From Coriobacteriaceae bacterium (GTDB lineage: Bacteria > Actinomycetota > Coriobacteriia > Coriobacteriales > Coriobacteriaceae), in NCBI GenBank assembly GCA_902363875.1, contig CABJBO010000003.1, positions 82,857-146,856 on the forward strand: DNA of 64,000 nt, read 5' to 3'. Both the position numbers and the translations under genes were made by a program. Of this stretch, positions 38,101 through 47,999 are shown piece by piece. Positions within the stretch are counted from its first letter, which is position 1; every line of letters starts with the position of its first letter. The notes beneath the pieces are model-generated. The model had not been told where the DNA came from and did not search any database. It saw only the letters and a list, made by a program, of their open reading frames with translations.

Positions 38101-38731
38101 TGTCGATGGCAAAATCATCATCGGCGACAGGCGAAAAGACAAATCCGCCGCCAACCTGTCGAGCATGCCATGCAAAGCCCCAAACGCCATCATCGCCGGT
38201 ATTCTGCGTAAGACGCGGATGGTCCGAGAAATGAGAGGCATCGTTTGGGTAGCAAAGGAACAACCCCGACTTAATGTTTTTAAAAGCGTATTGACGGCCG
38301 CCAAGATCAACAAGGACAAACTGCTGTGCAGCCGTCTCATGTCTCCCATACAACTGTATCGCAGCGCCGGCGCTCACCGAACCGCTCGTAACATCGAGCA
38401 CTCGATGCCCCGACAAAGTCGAGGTAAGAAAATAGGTACCCGCGTCAAGAGTCGCATATTTAGTCAGATCAACGTCCTCAGTGGAGTCCTCGGAAGCACT
38501 GTCGAGGCTCTCGTCGCTCGACTCACCCTCCTGGGCAATATCGCTCGAAAGTGAATCCGAAACAGAGCCGGCGGCATCCTCGGCATGCTCAGCATCTTCG
38601 GCGGAAAGTCCAATCGAAGAAGTATCGGCAAATGCCGTTGAACCCGAATTGAGCCCGATGGACAGCGCCAGAAGCAGTCCCAGTAAACATCCCGCTTGCA
38701 ATAATGTGCAAGCGCATTTTATATGACGCAT
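35168..38731 (-). CDS. Secreted ricin-repeat protein with C-terminal C39-like cysteine peptidase domain
   Basis: The predicted product has 1187 residues from the ATG at 38731, which has GGGGGA just upstream and yields MRHIKCACTLLQAGCLLGLL, a signal peptide ending near TAFAD. An acidic serine-rich spacer precedes 16 ricin-type repeats (about residues 100-990). The last about 190 residues resemble C39-like peptidases: VPVYNQYSVGLPNGCESAAL with the cysteine near residue 1020, VNSHTVVLKGYNPQTNKVMI with the histidine near 1141, then SDT. There is no ABC transporter, so it is not a bacteriocin leader peptidase of the exporter type. Substrate (stem peptide, cross-bridge or protein) is unknown. A TTG or ATG further upstream would add a non-signal extension. 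Confidence 0.85.
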   Translation of the reverse strand: MRHIKCACTLLQAGCLLGLLLALSIGLNSGSTAFADTSSIGLSAEDAEHAEDAAGSVSDSLSSDIAQEGESSDESLDSASEDSTEDVDLTKYATLDAGTYFLTSTLSGHRVLDVTSGSVSAGAAIQLYGRHETAAQQFVLVDLGGRQYAFKNIKSGLFLCYPNDASHFSDHPRLTQNTGDDGVWGFAWHARQVGGGFVFSPVADDDFAIDIAGASDSNGTEIRLYQSNESVAQTFTLEKPKATILAELAAAHASDFADGTYYIRSAKSSWQALDVAGGSRSSGANVQIYALNATAAQTWNISHDQNGFVTLTNSGSGLVLDVSGGSAQSGTNVQQYASNGSAAQKWIAVKDGDSIKLVSALDPSICLDIAGGNTSSGTNVRTWSDNGTIAQRWTFFNLDVQREQLDALAQQNAGNIADGRYVLALGVGGAKVLDVNGGSKANGGNVQSYVSNMTAAQQWDISHDELGYLIIKNVSSGKVLNIAGGSCTLGTNIQQYSSNGSRAQRWIAVPSVPGGSFRLQSAVLPDLVLDVAGGSSSNGANIQTYVSNGTAAQNVRFVSAVPNVAPSDDLGLDGWFTISLASDSSHVFDISGGSSSNGANVQTYAANGTFAQVFKFVYEHGYYRIVNAQSGKALDVYGGNVCPGTNVHQWSGDGNNVNQLFSIIRNDDGSYTATNKATGLVLSVANSNVYGDIPSDSASQHLAFTKLTSLLPEGYFTISNSASSSAVLDIASGSASDGANVQLYGSNKSIAQKWKVAKVADRDNTYTVESLVSGKVLMADEDGNVCVRSFDNGDAQLWTAQIDKGGINFVNVATGKVLDAAGGSTSNGTNIRLYDSNGTLAQSFKLSACSLVDSGTYVIAAASNRSKVLDVASGSRSNGANVQLWSSNDSGAQKWNINVNSDGTISIQNCRSKKYLDVLNAQGASGANVQQWQGNGSSAQRWRVDYVNGGSFVIRSALNDSLVLDVNGGALNDGANIQIYAANGSDAQGFYFAQTSYTPEAVDLAVPVYNQYSVGLPNGCESAALTNVLNYYGFGVGPCEMADRWIPRSSWDFVWCFWGDPHSPNNGNEICAPGLNKAANNFLASSGSNLRSYDVSGTSLYDLCNYLDDGHPVIIWTTVHQGNVGYIYARQGGYFACVNSHTVVLKGYNPQTNKVMISDTIDGYTTYDRDWIAWVYQQRGAQAIVIK

Positions 38732-38892
38732 GACATCCCCCAGAAGGTCTCGCCAACTCCTACGACGTAATGCATCCCCCCACGAGTTCGTATTGCTTAA
38801 GCATTGCATCATGCAATCAAACATGCGGTGAAAATGCCTATACTTTTGGTTCATTTAATCGTGGTTTAGCGCAATATGCAACTCTTTACGTC

Positions 38893-38923
38893 AAAAAAGG
38901 CGGCTCACAAGCTGCGAGCCACC
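38893..38923 (-). terminator. Rho-independent terminator for the L,D-transpeptidase gene
   Basis: On the minus strand GGTGGCTC and GAGCCGCC pair (one G-T) around a 9-base loop, followed by TTTTTT, eight bases after the stop codon. Confidence 0.82.
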
Positions 38924-38930
38924 TTCTACC

Positions 38931-41900
38931 TTAGTAGTTAACTACCTTCGTTCCATAGGGAATGTTGTCGTAAATCCATTTGGCATGATCAGTTGTAAGC
39001 CTGATACAACCTGCCGAAGCGCGCCGCCCCATTGTGTGATCCTTCACATTAAACGTTCCCGTATAACAAGGCTGCGAATGGAATAGATAGTCTCCATAAA
39101 ACTGCGTGTAGTACCAGCAGGTATATCCGTGTCCAAACGAAATGCCCTTTCCGTAAACAGAGAACTCGCCCAATACCGTTGGTGATCCATTTTTGCCCGG
39201 AGCACACTGCCAGAAGGACCAGAGCCTCCAATTACCACGAGAGCCCCTAAAAATACCCGTACGGCATCCGCCGGTATCAGTCAAAATTAGCCATTCCGTG
39301 TTGCTGTTGTACCACTGTGCACGGTTATACATAGCCTGCTGGTCGGCAGGCAGCGGTTGCACGTACGTAGTAGCACCGAAGGTAAACCGCTGCGCCCTTG
39401 AATCGTTACTTGCATGCAGAGCAACGTTCGTCCCGTTTGCGCTGTCGCCTCCAGAAACATCGATTACGAGCGCTCCATTCAGAGCGGAAGACAGCTTAAA
39501 TCCACCGGGTACATAATCGATAAACCAACGCTGGGCAGCACTGCCATCCCTAGACCATTGTTGGATATTGGTTCCAGAAGATGCAGCCCCATCTTTTACG
39601 TCAAGAGCCTTGCCACTGGCGGCATTTACGATGTTGCATGAGCCATCACCGTTACAAGAGAAGTTCCATTTTTGAGCACCCGAATCGTTGTTCTGCCAAA
39701 TCTGGACGTTTGCGCCGTCCGAGTAAGATCCGCCAGAAACATCTAAGACCGAGCCCGCGTGAGAAGCCATACGGATGAAATACGTACCGTTGTCGATGGT
39801 TGCCGAAGTAGCGCGCAGGCGGAATCTCTGCGCAGCGGAACCATTGGAGGAGTGGACCTGAACATTGGAAGTCGATGCAAAATTACCGCCCTTCACATCA
39901 AGCGAAAGGCCTTGGTCATCCGCAGACAAAAACTCAATACCATTGCTATCGATTCGCGCCACCCATTGCTGCGCTTTCACATCTGCCGGTGCCATCGTGC
40001 AAACATTAGTACCGGAAACAGCAAGTCTGTTAGTTGAGCAAACAGATTCAAACGTATAGGTATTCTTCGCTCCATCCACCTTTTTAAGCAGCCATTTTTG
40101 GGCGAAGGAACCATTGTTGGAATAGAGCTGAACGTTGGCGCCGGAGTCAGCAGATGCGCTCGCGACATCAAGCACATGGGAGGAATTTGCAGACGGATAG
40201 ATTTCATAAAGCCCTTCGCTCAGCAAGTCTTCTTGCTCGGCAAAAACAAACGACGTCTGAACGGAATCTCCCGGCGCGGCAGCAACCAGATTTGAACCGG
40301 ACACAGCGAGCATGAGCCCTGTGCCCTTATTGATAAACGAATAGCTTCCGTCTTCATTGGCAATGACGCTGAAAAGTTGGTTGTCGTTGGGACTTTCATC
40401 CCACTGCTGGACATTCGTCCCGGGGACAACGTCACCAGCTGCAACATCAAGCACCTTACCGGAGCCGGCATTACGAAGAACATAATAACCGTCTCGGTAT
40501 TCGGCCTCAAATAGCTGGGACAGTGTGCCATTACAGGAATATGTCTGAACGTTGCCCCCATTCTTCAATGATCCACCGGCAACGTCAAAGGCAACAGAGC
40601 CATTTGAGGAGGGCGAAATAACGCTCCAGCCCTTGTCTTTCAAAATGTCATCGCACGGGTTAACTGACGCAGGGCTTGCGGCAATAAAGGTAAAGCGCTG
40701 CGCGGCAGTTCCATTCGGAGCATATAGCTGCACGTTTGTCTGAGAGTTCAGAGAGCCACCGGCAACGTCAAGTATGCGCTGTTGCCAAACAGGAGAAAGA
40801 AGCCGAACACTTCCATCGCCATTCGGTACCGCAATCCACTTTTGTGCATAGTTCGCATCGCCACAAGCCGCGTATTGTTGGACGTTCGTTCCCAAAGAAG
40901 TTGAGCCCGCGGAAGCATCAAGTACTTTGCCAGACTTTACATTCGTTATCGTGAGGTAGCCGTCATCGTCATGCGAAACACGCCAACGCTGAGCGGCAGT
41001 CGTATTCGATTGATAGATCTGCACGTTTGCGCCGCTAGAAGTTGAACCACCAGCAACATCGAGAACCATTCGAGACAAGTCCGGACCAGCAGCGATCGCA
41101 TAGTCACCGTCTTTGACGACTTCCCGGTTATCAGAGGCGAGCCTATCGAGGTCAGATCGTACGACCGTCGGATCTATAAAACAGAAGGATTGGGCCGCTG
41201 TTCCATTTGCGCTGTAAAGCTGAAGTCCTGCGCCGGACACAATAGAGCCACCGGGGATGTCGGCGACCTTTTGTCCGTTCAAGCCCGACACGATCCGATA
41301 GCGCTCGCCGTCTTTCTCGATGATCCACTTTTGGGCCTTGGTTCCATTGGCGGCATAGGTCTGCAGCTTCGTGCCGTTGGCATCATTGCCGCCCGTCGCG
41401 TCCAAAACCGTGCCAGCACCATGAATCGCAATGGTGCGATACCCGTCCGACGTAGTTGAGACATCGAACGTTTGAATACAAGAGCAAGCAAACGTATCGA
41501 ATGACAAAGAGCCACTAGCCGGCTTCAGAGCAAACGAATCGTTCGAAGCCAACATAGCATATGTTCCATCGGGAAAGTCAGCGAGATGCGCCTCCGCCCG
41601 ATCATCGAGTTGCTGCTGCTCAGTTTTAGCAGGCGTTAGCACCCATCGCTGAGCTGCCGTACCATTTGCCTCATACAACTGCACGGTAGAGCCATTTGCG
41701 GCAACTCCACCCGCCACGTCAATGGCAAACGACTGGTTAAGCGCCGAAATAAAGGTATAGCTGCCATCGGCCTCTTTAATTGCGATCCAACGCTGCGCAA
41801 GGGTGCCGTTATCGGACCAAAGTTGAACGGGATTTCCATTGCTCGCGTTACCGCCCGAGACATCAAGCGTGCAACCCTTGACAGACGCAATGACAACGAA

Positions 41901-42314
41901 GCCATTCTGATCGTGAGACACACGCCAGACCTGAGCATTCGTCTTGTTTCCGCTGAACAGCTGCAGCTTTCTACCAGCAGACGCCGTACCGCCAGGAACG
42001 TCGAGCACAAATCCACTGTTAGCAGAAGAGCCAAAGGCATACAGTCCGTCCGCAAGATCGACAACATGCTCGGAAGCAAGATCATAGACAGACTTGGGCT
42101 TTTCCGGTTTCACAGCATCGGTCGAATCGGACGCGCTGTCCACGGACATAGCTTCGTTGGTAACGAGCTCGGACTCGTTTAACCGTCCTGCAGCCATGGA
42201 ATCAATTGCATCTTGACCGGTAGTCACGCCGTCTTCAGCAAATGCGGGAACGAGACAAATTCCCAACAGAAGCAAGATAAACACGGAAGCAAACATAGCT
42301 TTTCGATTGCCCAT
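38931..42314 (-). CDS. Secreted ricin-repeat protein with C-terminal L,D-transpeptidase (YkuD) domain
   Basis: The 1127-residue protein starts at the ATG at 42314, behind AAAGGGGACAGAC, and has a signal peptide MGNRKAMFASVFILLLLGIC ending near AFAED. An acidic spacer with KPEKPKS precedes about 17 ricin-type repeats (residues about 75-985). Residues about 1003-1127 are a YkuD L,D-transpeptidase: WLILTDTGGCRTGIF, VLGEFSVYGKG, FHSQP with the conserved histidine, and RASAGCIRL with the catalytic cysteine. Such enzymes make 3-3 cross-links or attach proteins to peptidoglycan. It is the most upstream of the minus-strand repeat-protein series. A leader of about 100 bases separates it from rmlB. Confidence 0.88.
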   Translation of the reverse strand: MGNRKAMFASVFILLLLGICLVPAFAEDGVTTGQDAIDSMAAGRLNESELVTNEAMSVDSASDSTDAVKPEKPKSVYDLASEHVVDLADGLYAFGSSANSGFVLDVPGGTASAGRKLQLFSGNKTNAQVWRVSHDQNGFVVIASVKGCTLDVSGGNASNGNPVQLWSDNGTLAQRWIAIKEADGSYTFISALNQSFAIDVAGGVAANGSTVQLYEANGTAAQRWVLTPAKTEQQQLDDRAEAHLADFPDGTYAMLASNDSFALKPASGSLSFDTFACSCIQTFDVSTTSDGYRTIAIHGAGTVLDATGGNDANGTKLQTYAANGTKAQKWIIEKDGERYRIVSGLNGQKVADIPGGSIVSGAGLQLYSANGTAAQSFCFIDPTVVRSDLDRLASDNREVVKDGDYAIAAGPDLSRMVLDVAGGSTSSGANVQIYQSNTTAAQRWRVSHDDDGYLTITNVKSGKVLDASAGSTSLGTNVQQYAACGDANYAQKWIAVPNGDGSVRLLSPVWQQRILDVAGGSLNSQTNVQLYAPNGTAAQRFTFIAASPASVNPCDDILKDKGWSVISPSSNGSVAFDVAGGSLKNGGNVQTYSCNGTLSQLFEAEYRDGYYVLRNAGSGKVLDVAAGDVVPGTNVQQWDESPNDNQLFSVIANEDGSYSFINKGTGLMLAVSGSNLVAAAPGDSVQTSFVFAEQEDLLSEGLYEIYPSANSSHVLDVASASADSGANVQLYSNNGSFAQKWLLKKVDGAKNTYTFESVCSTNRLAVSGTNVCTMAPADVKAQQWVARIDSNGIEFLSADDQGLSLDVKGGNFASTSNVQVHSSNGSAAQRFRLRATSATIDNGTYFIRMASHAGSVLDVSGGSYSDGANVQIWQNNDSGAQKWNFSCNGDGSCNIVNAASGKALDVKDGAASSGTNIQQWSRDGSAAQRWFIDYVPGGFKLSSALNGALVIDVSGGDSANGTNVALHASNDSRAQRFTFGATTYVQPLPADQQAMYNRAQWYNSNTEWLILTDTGGCRTGIFRGSRGNWRLWSFWQCAPGKNGSPTVLGEFSVYGKGISFGHGYTCWYYTQFYGDYLFHSQPCYTGTFNVKDHTMGRRASAGCIRLTTDHAKWIYDNIPYGTKVVNY

Positions 42315-42414
42315 GTCTGTCCCCTTTCATACGGTTGCTTACACTCTATGCCAAGAAGCGCGCCCCATCGACGAGAGATTCGTGAGCAGCAGCAGCTTAA
42401 CCCCGAAAGGCTAA

Positions 42415-44434
<2,020 letters not shown>

Positions 44435-44441
44435 AACTCCC

Positions 44442-45545
44442 CTATTTCTTAATTGCATCTAGGACGAATGCCACAACCACGCCCGGGCCACCAACACGCG
44501 CATAATGCTTCGCGCGACACATCGCGCCGGCACCGGCAAAGTCCGAAGACTCTGCCAGCCACTTTTGCGGGTCGTCGACAATAGTCTTCAGGTTTGCGCG
44601 CTTCCACGGCTTAAGGTCCGTTAGCTCAAACTCATGAGCCTCAAGCGCCCCATGGAACTCTTGGGCCATACGGTCCAAAAACTCAGCGTAAAACTTGGGA
44701 TTCAGGCGAATGTAGCTCCACATATACGAATCGTATTTAATGATATTTGCAAACCTAAGCAGCTTGGCAACATCCTGCGAAGAGTGCGACTCGGCGTAAT
44801 CCTCAACAATCCAGCGATGAATTTCGGCGTACTCATCATTAACGCAATGAACCTTATTAGGAGAATTGACCGAAGACCCCTCGTTATCCTGGCGATATGA
44901 AAGCACGGAGTCATGCAGGTAAACCGCCGTATCGGAAAGGGCAAGCACCTTAAAGGTAAACGAGGCATCCTGAAACGCGGCCCCAGGCGTCGGCAAGAAT
45001 CGGACGCCATTACGATTCAAGAACTCGCGACGATACACCGCAGACCAAATCGACGGCTTAAGCGAAAAGGCGTCAACGGTATCACTCGGGCACACCGGCT
45101 TGTTGCAATCCTTAGCCTTAAAGAGTTCCATCAGCTCTCGGCGCTCCTCCGGCTTCGACCAATACAGGTCAAAGTTCGCCTTCGCAAAGTCGGCATTATT
45201 GGTATCGGCGGCCGAGACAAGTTTTTCGAGTGCGTCGGGCGCCATAAAGTCATCGGACTCCAAGATGCCAACGTACTTGCCACGCGCCATCTCCAGACCG
45301 TGGTTCATCGAGTCGCCGTAGCCGCTGTTGGCCTTGTCGATCATCTTGACGCGCCCATCGCGCTCCATATACTCGCGGATAATCGCCGGCGAGTTGTCGG
45401 TCGACCCGTCGTTAATGCAGATGATCTCAATATCCTTGAGCGTCTGCGCCAGGGCGGAATCGAGACACTCGCGCAGGTAGCGTTGAACATTGTAAATGGG
45501 AATAAGCAGCGATAGAACAGGGCTGCCAGAGGCGTTAGTAGACAA
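44442..45545 (-). CDS. GT2 family glycosyltransferase
   Basis: The product has 367 residues. LSLLIPIYNVQRYLRECLDS, INDGSTDNS and ILESDDFMAPDALEKL define a GT2 domain. The C-terminal half (with SYRQDNEGSSVNS) resembles many Firmicutes and Actinobacteria enzymes of capsule loci. The start is a TTG at 45545 with AAGGAG at ideal spacing. It is the first gene of a three-gene minus-strand set (GT2, GT2, rmlB). The acyltransferase gene at 45659 diverges from it. Confidence 0.85.
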   Translation of the reverse strand: MSTNASGSPVLSLLIPIYNVQRYLRECLDSALAQTLKDIEIICINDGSTDNSPAIIREYMERDGRVKMIDKANSGYGDSMNHGLEMARGKYVGILESDDFMAPDALEKLVSAADTNNADFAKANFDLYWSKPEERRELMELFKAKDCNKPVCPSDTVDAFSLKPSIWSAVYRREFLNRNGVRFLPTPGAAFQDASFTFKVLALSDTAVYLHDSVLSYRQDNEGSSVNSPNKVHCVNDEYAEIHRWIVEDYAESHSSQDVAKLLRFANIIKYDSYMWSYIRLNPKFYAEFLDRMAQEFHGALEAHEFELTDLKPWKRANLKTIVDDPQKWLAESSDFAGAGAMCRAKHYARVGGPGVVVAFVLDAIKK

Positions 45546-45658
45546 ATGTGCTCCTTAGGAAATACCTGTCGTTTCATGGTATCAAAGGGTCAGCGCGCCA
45601 GCCGGCGTTTATATAATCTATGGAGCTCGCAGAGGAAAAACCGATACGAAAGGACGTC

Positions 45659-46789
45659 ATGCAGCCCAAAGCCGCGCGCAACATACCCATCGAAGCGCTG
45701 CGTTTGGTCGCGGTCGCCGGCATCGCGGTGTTTCACACCTTTCAGTGGACCTTCCAAGCGACCTGCGTCGGCTTGCCGGAATACGCGCCGCTTGCCGCCT
45801 TCCCCCATTCCGGCGTGCTCGGTTTTATTAACCTGCTGGGCTGCTGGGCCAACGAGGTCTTCTTTATGATCTCGGGCTATTTTCTCATCGCTTCGGCCGC
45901 GCGTGCTTGGGACGGTGGGGCAACGTGGAAGTCGCAAATGCAACGGACGGCGCAGCGCCTAGGCAAGGTTGTTATGCCCGCTGCGTTTTATTGTGTCGTG
46001 GCGCTCTCGTGGTCCACGGTCGTCTCCCCCATTCCCGATGTTACCCTCAGCACGCACTACTGGTACACGCTAGGCCTTGAGTTTATCTGGGTCTATGCCG
46101 CCACGGTCTTCATGGCGCCATGGTTTGGACTGGCTAAGAGTCGACTCTCCCAGAAGAGCTACACGACGACGGCCATCGCCGTTGGCATCCTCGCATTTGT
46201 TGTTAACGGGTATATAGCCGCCATGAGTACGACAAGCGCCGGCGAGTTTTCTTGGCTCCAGAAGCTCATGAGCGCTGCCACGTACGTAATCGCGTTTTTG
46301 ATCGGCGGTCTGCTCCGCGACGTTACCGATGTCATGGATTCGGACAGGGCGGGCGCCTTGGGCATGCGGTCGCTCGCTGCGATTTTGGCGCTCGCCACCA
46401 TCCTGGAAGGAGCACTCTCCTTCACCGGCAACCTCACGGCGATGGCAGTCCTCTCCTACAAATCGACCTCGTTGATCTCGTTTGCCCTCGCTGCAGCCTC
46501 CCTGCTCTTTGCGGCTACCCGACGCAGGGCCTTAGGCAATCCGCGGAATGCAGGTGTCATCGTCACCTTATCGACCGCCACGCTCGGTTTCTATGTGATG
46601 CAGTCGCTCACCAGTAGCCTGTGGCGTCCCGTCTTCAACACCCTGCTCGCAAACATACTGGTCAGCCAAAACAGCCCGGCAGCTATATGTATCGTCACGG
46701 GTACCGTCATTAGCATCGTCTTTGCTCTGGCGCTTCTCATCATCGATGCAGCTAGAAGCCTTATCGCTCGCAAGCTCAAGCGGCAATAG
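45659..46789 (+). CDS. Membrane acyltransferase (acyltransferase 3 / OafA-like family)
   Basis: The 376-residue protein has about ten hydrophobic segments and the family start IPIEALRLVAVAGIAVFHTF with the conserved histidine; the region GCWANEVFFMISGYFLIASA is also typical. It would O-acylate a surface glycan. The ATG at 45659 follows GAAAGGA; an in-frame ATG at 45620 has no such site. A TATAAT-like sequence at 45611-45616 may be its -10 element. It is a paralogue in type, though not closely similar, of the acyltransferase at 20483-21598. Confidence 0.83.
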   Translation: MQPKAARNIPIEALRLVAVAGIAVFHTFQWTFQATCVGLPEYAPLAAFPHSGVLGFINLLGCWANEVFFMISGYFLIASAARAWDGGATWKSQMQRTAQRLGKVVMPAAFYCVVALSWSTVVSPIPDVTLSTHYWYTLGLEFIWVYAATVFMAPWFGLAKSRLSQKSYTTTAIAVGILAFVVNGYIAAMSTTSAGEFSWLQKLMSAATYVIAFLIGGLLRDVTDVMDSDRAGALGMRSLAAILALATILEGALSFTGNLTAMAVLSYKSTSLISFALAAASLLFAATRRRALGNPRNAGVIVTLSTATLGFYVMQSLTSSLWRPVFNTLLANILVSQNSPAAICIVTGTVISIVFALALLIIDAARSLIARKLKRQ

Positions 46790-46959
46790 ACACGCTGCCG
46801 TCAGACGCCAAAGCCGCTACACCCGTGGCAGGTTCCTGCGTTTTATTCAAAGCTTGCCGACAAGGTGCGGTGAGCCTTTACAATAGAACAGTCCCAAGGA
46901 CGTATTCGATAGCTTCCGCGCAGCGCTCGCCCGCCGCGCGTGAAAGGATATATTGCCCC

Positions 46960-47979
46960 ATGCCTTCAACCCTTCCCGCTCCCATCGATAAGCTCGCCAT
47001 CGTTGTCGTTACGTACAAGCGCCAGGAACTCTTGGCCAACCTGTTCGACTCCATGACCGAGCTCACGGCAACGCCCTGGCGCATCGTGATTGTCGATAAC
47101 GAGAATTCGCGCGAGACCGAGGTCATGTGCACCGCATTCAACGAGCGCTTGGCCAACCTGTGGGGCATCGACACTGAGCAGCCCGATGCAAAGGGTGGCA
47201 CCGACCGTGTCATCTACGCGCCGCAACTCGAAAACGGCGGCGGCGCGGGCGGCTTCTCCGCCGGCACCAAATGCGCCTACGACCTAGGCGCCCAGTGGTT
47301 CTGGGTGATGGACGACGACGTGCTCGTCATTCCCGAGGGCATCGAGCGCCTTGCCAAGTGGACCGACCGCTACGACGTCATCCAGGGCTCACGCCTAGAC
47401 TTCGACGGTGGCGCGTTCTTTTGGCAGTACCAGCTGATCCTTTCGCTTGGTATCCCCAATCCCATCGCCAAGTGGGACTTGGGCCCCGAGGGCTATCGTC
47501 CTATGAACCAGTTGTGCTTTGAGGGCGGCCTGTTCTCGCGTCGCGTTGTCGACAAGATCGGCCTGCCCGACGCGCGCTTCTTCATCTATGGCGACGACGC
47601 CTGCTACGGCTATGTCGCCAGCCAGCACTTCCCCGCCGCCGTGGTCGCCGACGTGGTGCTCAAGCGCGCCCGCGCCGTCTCCAACTGGGACATCGCCGGC
47701 AAGCGCCAACTCAACTCCACGAGCGACACCAACCGCTACTACATCATGCGCAACCGCGGTTATCTGGCACGCTACATGCAGATCTACGGCGACTACCACC
47801 CAGTGCTGTTCCGTCTGGGCAACGCCGCGACCTTCTGCAAGGAATTCATTCGCCTGGCCGCCGTTGACAAGTGCTTTAAGACCGGCATTCCGGCGCTGCG
47901 CCGCGGCATGAAGGACGCCCGCAAGATCGTTAAGGATCCCAACTGGAAGCCCATGCCGCCCCTGAAGGACGCCGAGTAG
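46960..47979 (+). CDS. GT2 glycosyltransferase, GlfT1-like (probable galactofuranosyltransferase)
   Basis: The 339-residue protein begins LAIVVVTYKRQELLANLFDS, carries NGGGAGGFSAGTKCAYDL (the GGAGGF motif of GlfT1-type enzymes), MDDDVLVIPEG with the acidic metal site and FFIYGDDACYGY in the catalytic region. GlfT1 in mycobacteria adds the first galactofuranose units to a lipid-linked acceptor. The ATG at 46960 is preceded by GAAAGGATAT. It is GC-rich, unlike the AT-rich glycan operon around 20-25 kb, so it may be older in the genome. It is convergent with the gene at 48000. Confidence 0.83.
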   Translation: MPSTLPAPIDKLAIVVVTYKRQELLANLFDSMTELTATPWRIVIVDNENSRETEVMCTAFNERLANLWGIDTEQPDAKGGTDRVIYAPQLENGGGAGGFSAGTKCAYDLGAQWFWVMDDDVLVIPEGIERLAKWTDRYDVIQGSRLDFDGGAFFWQYQLILSLGIPNPIAKWDLGPEGYRPMNQLCFEGGLFSRRVVDKIGLPDARFFIYGDDACYGYVASQHFPAAVVADVVLKRARAVSNWDIAGKRQLNSTSDTNRYYIMRNRGYLARYMQIYGDYHPVLFRLGNAATFCKEFIRLAAVDKCFKTGIPALRRGMKDARKIVKDPNWKPMPPLKDAE

Positions 47980-47999
47980 TAAAGGGCTTTCGCCCGCCG

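Noticed and set aside
8257..42314. CRISPR-like or satellite arrays in the repeat-rich region
   Set aside because: The repeats are protein-level QxW modules of about 45-50 codons with divergent DNA, not short direct repeats with spacers.
47984..47995. GGGC-TTTC-GCCC as a terminator between the convergent genes at 47979 and 48000
   Set aside because: The stem is only four base pairs and lacks a U-tract.
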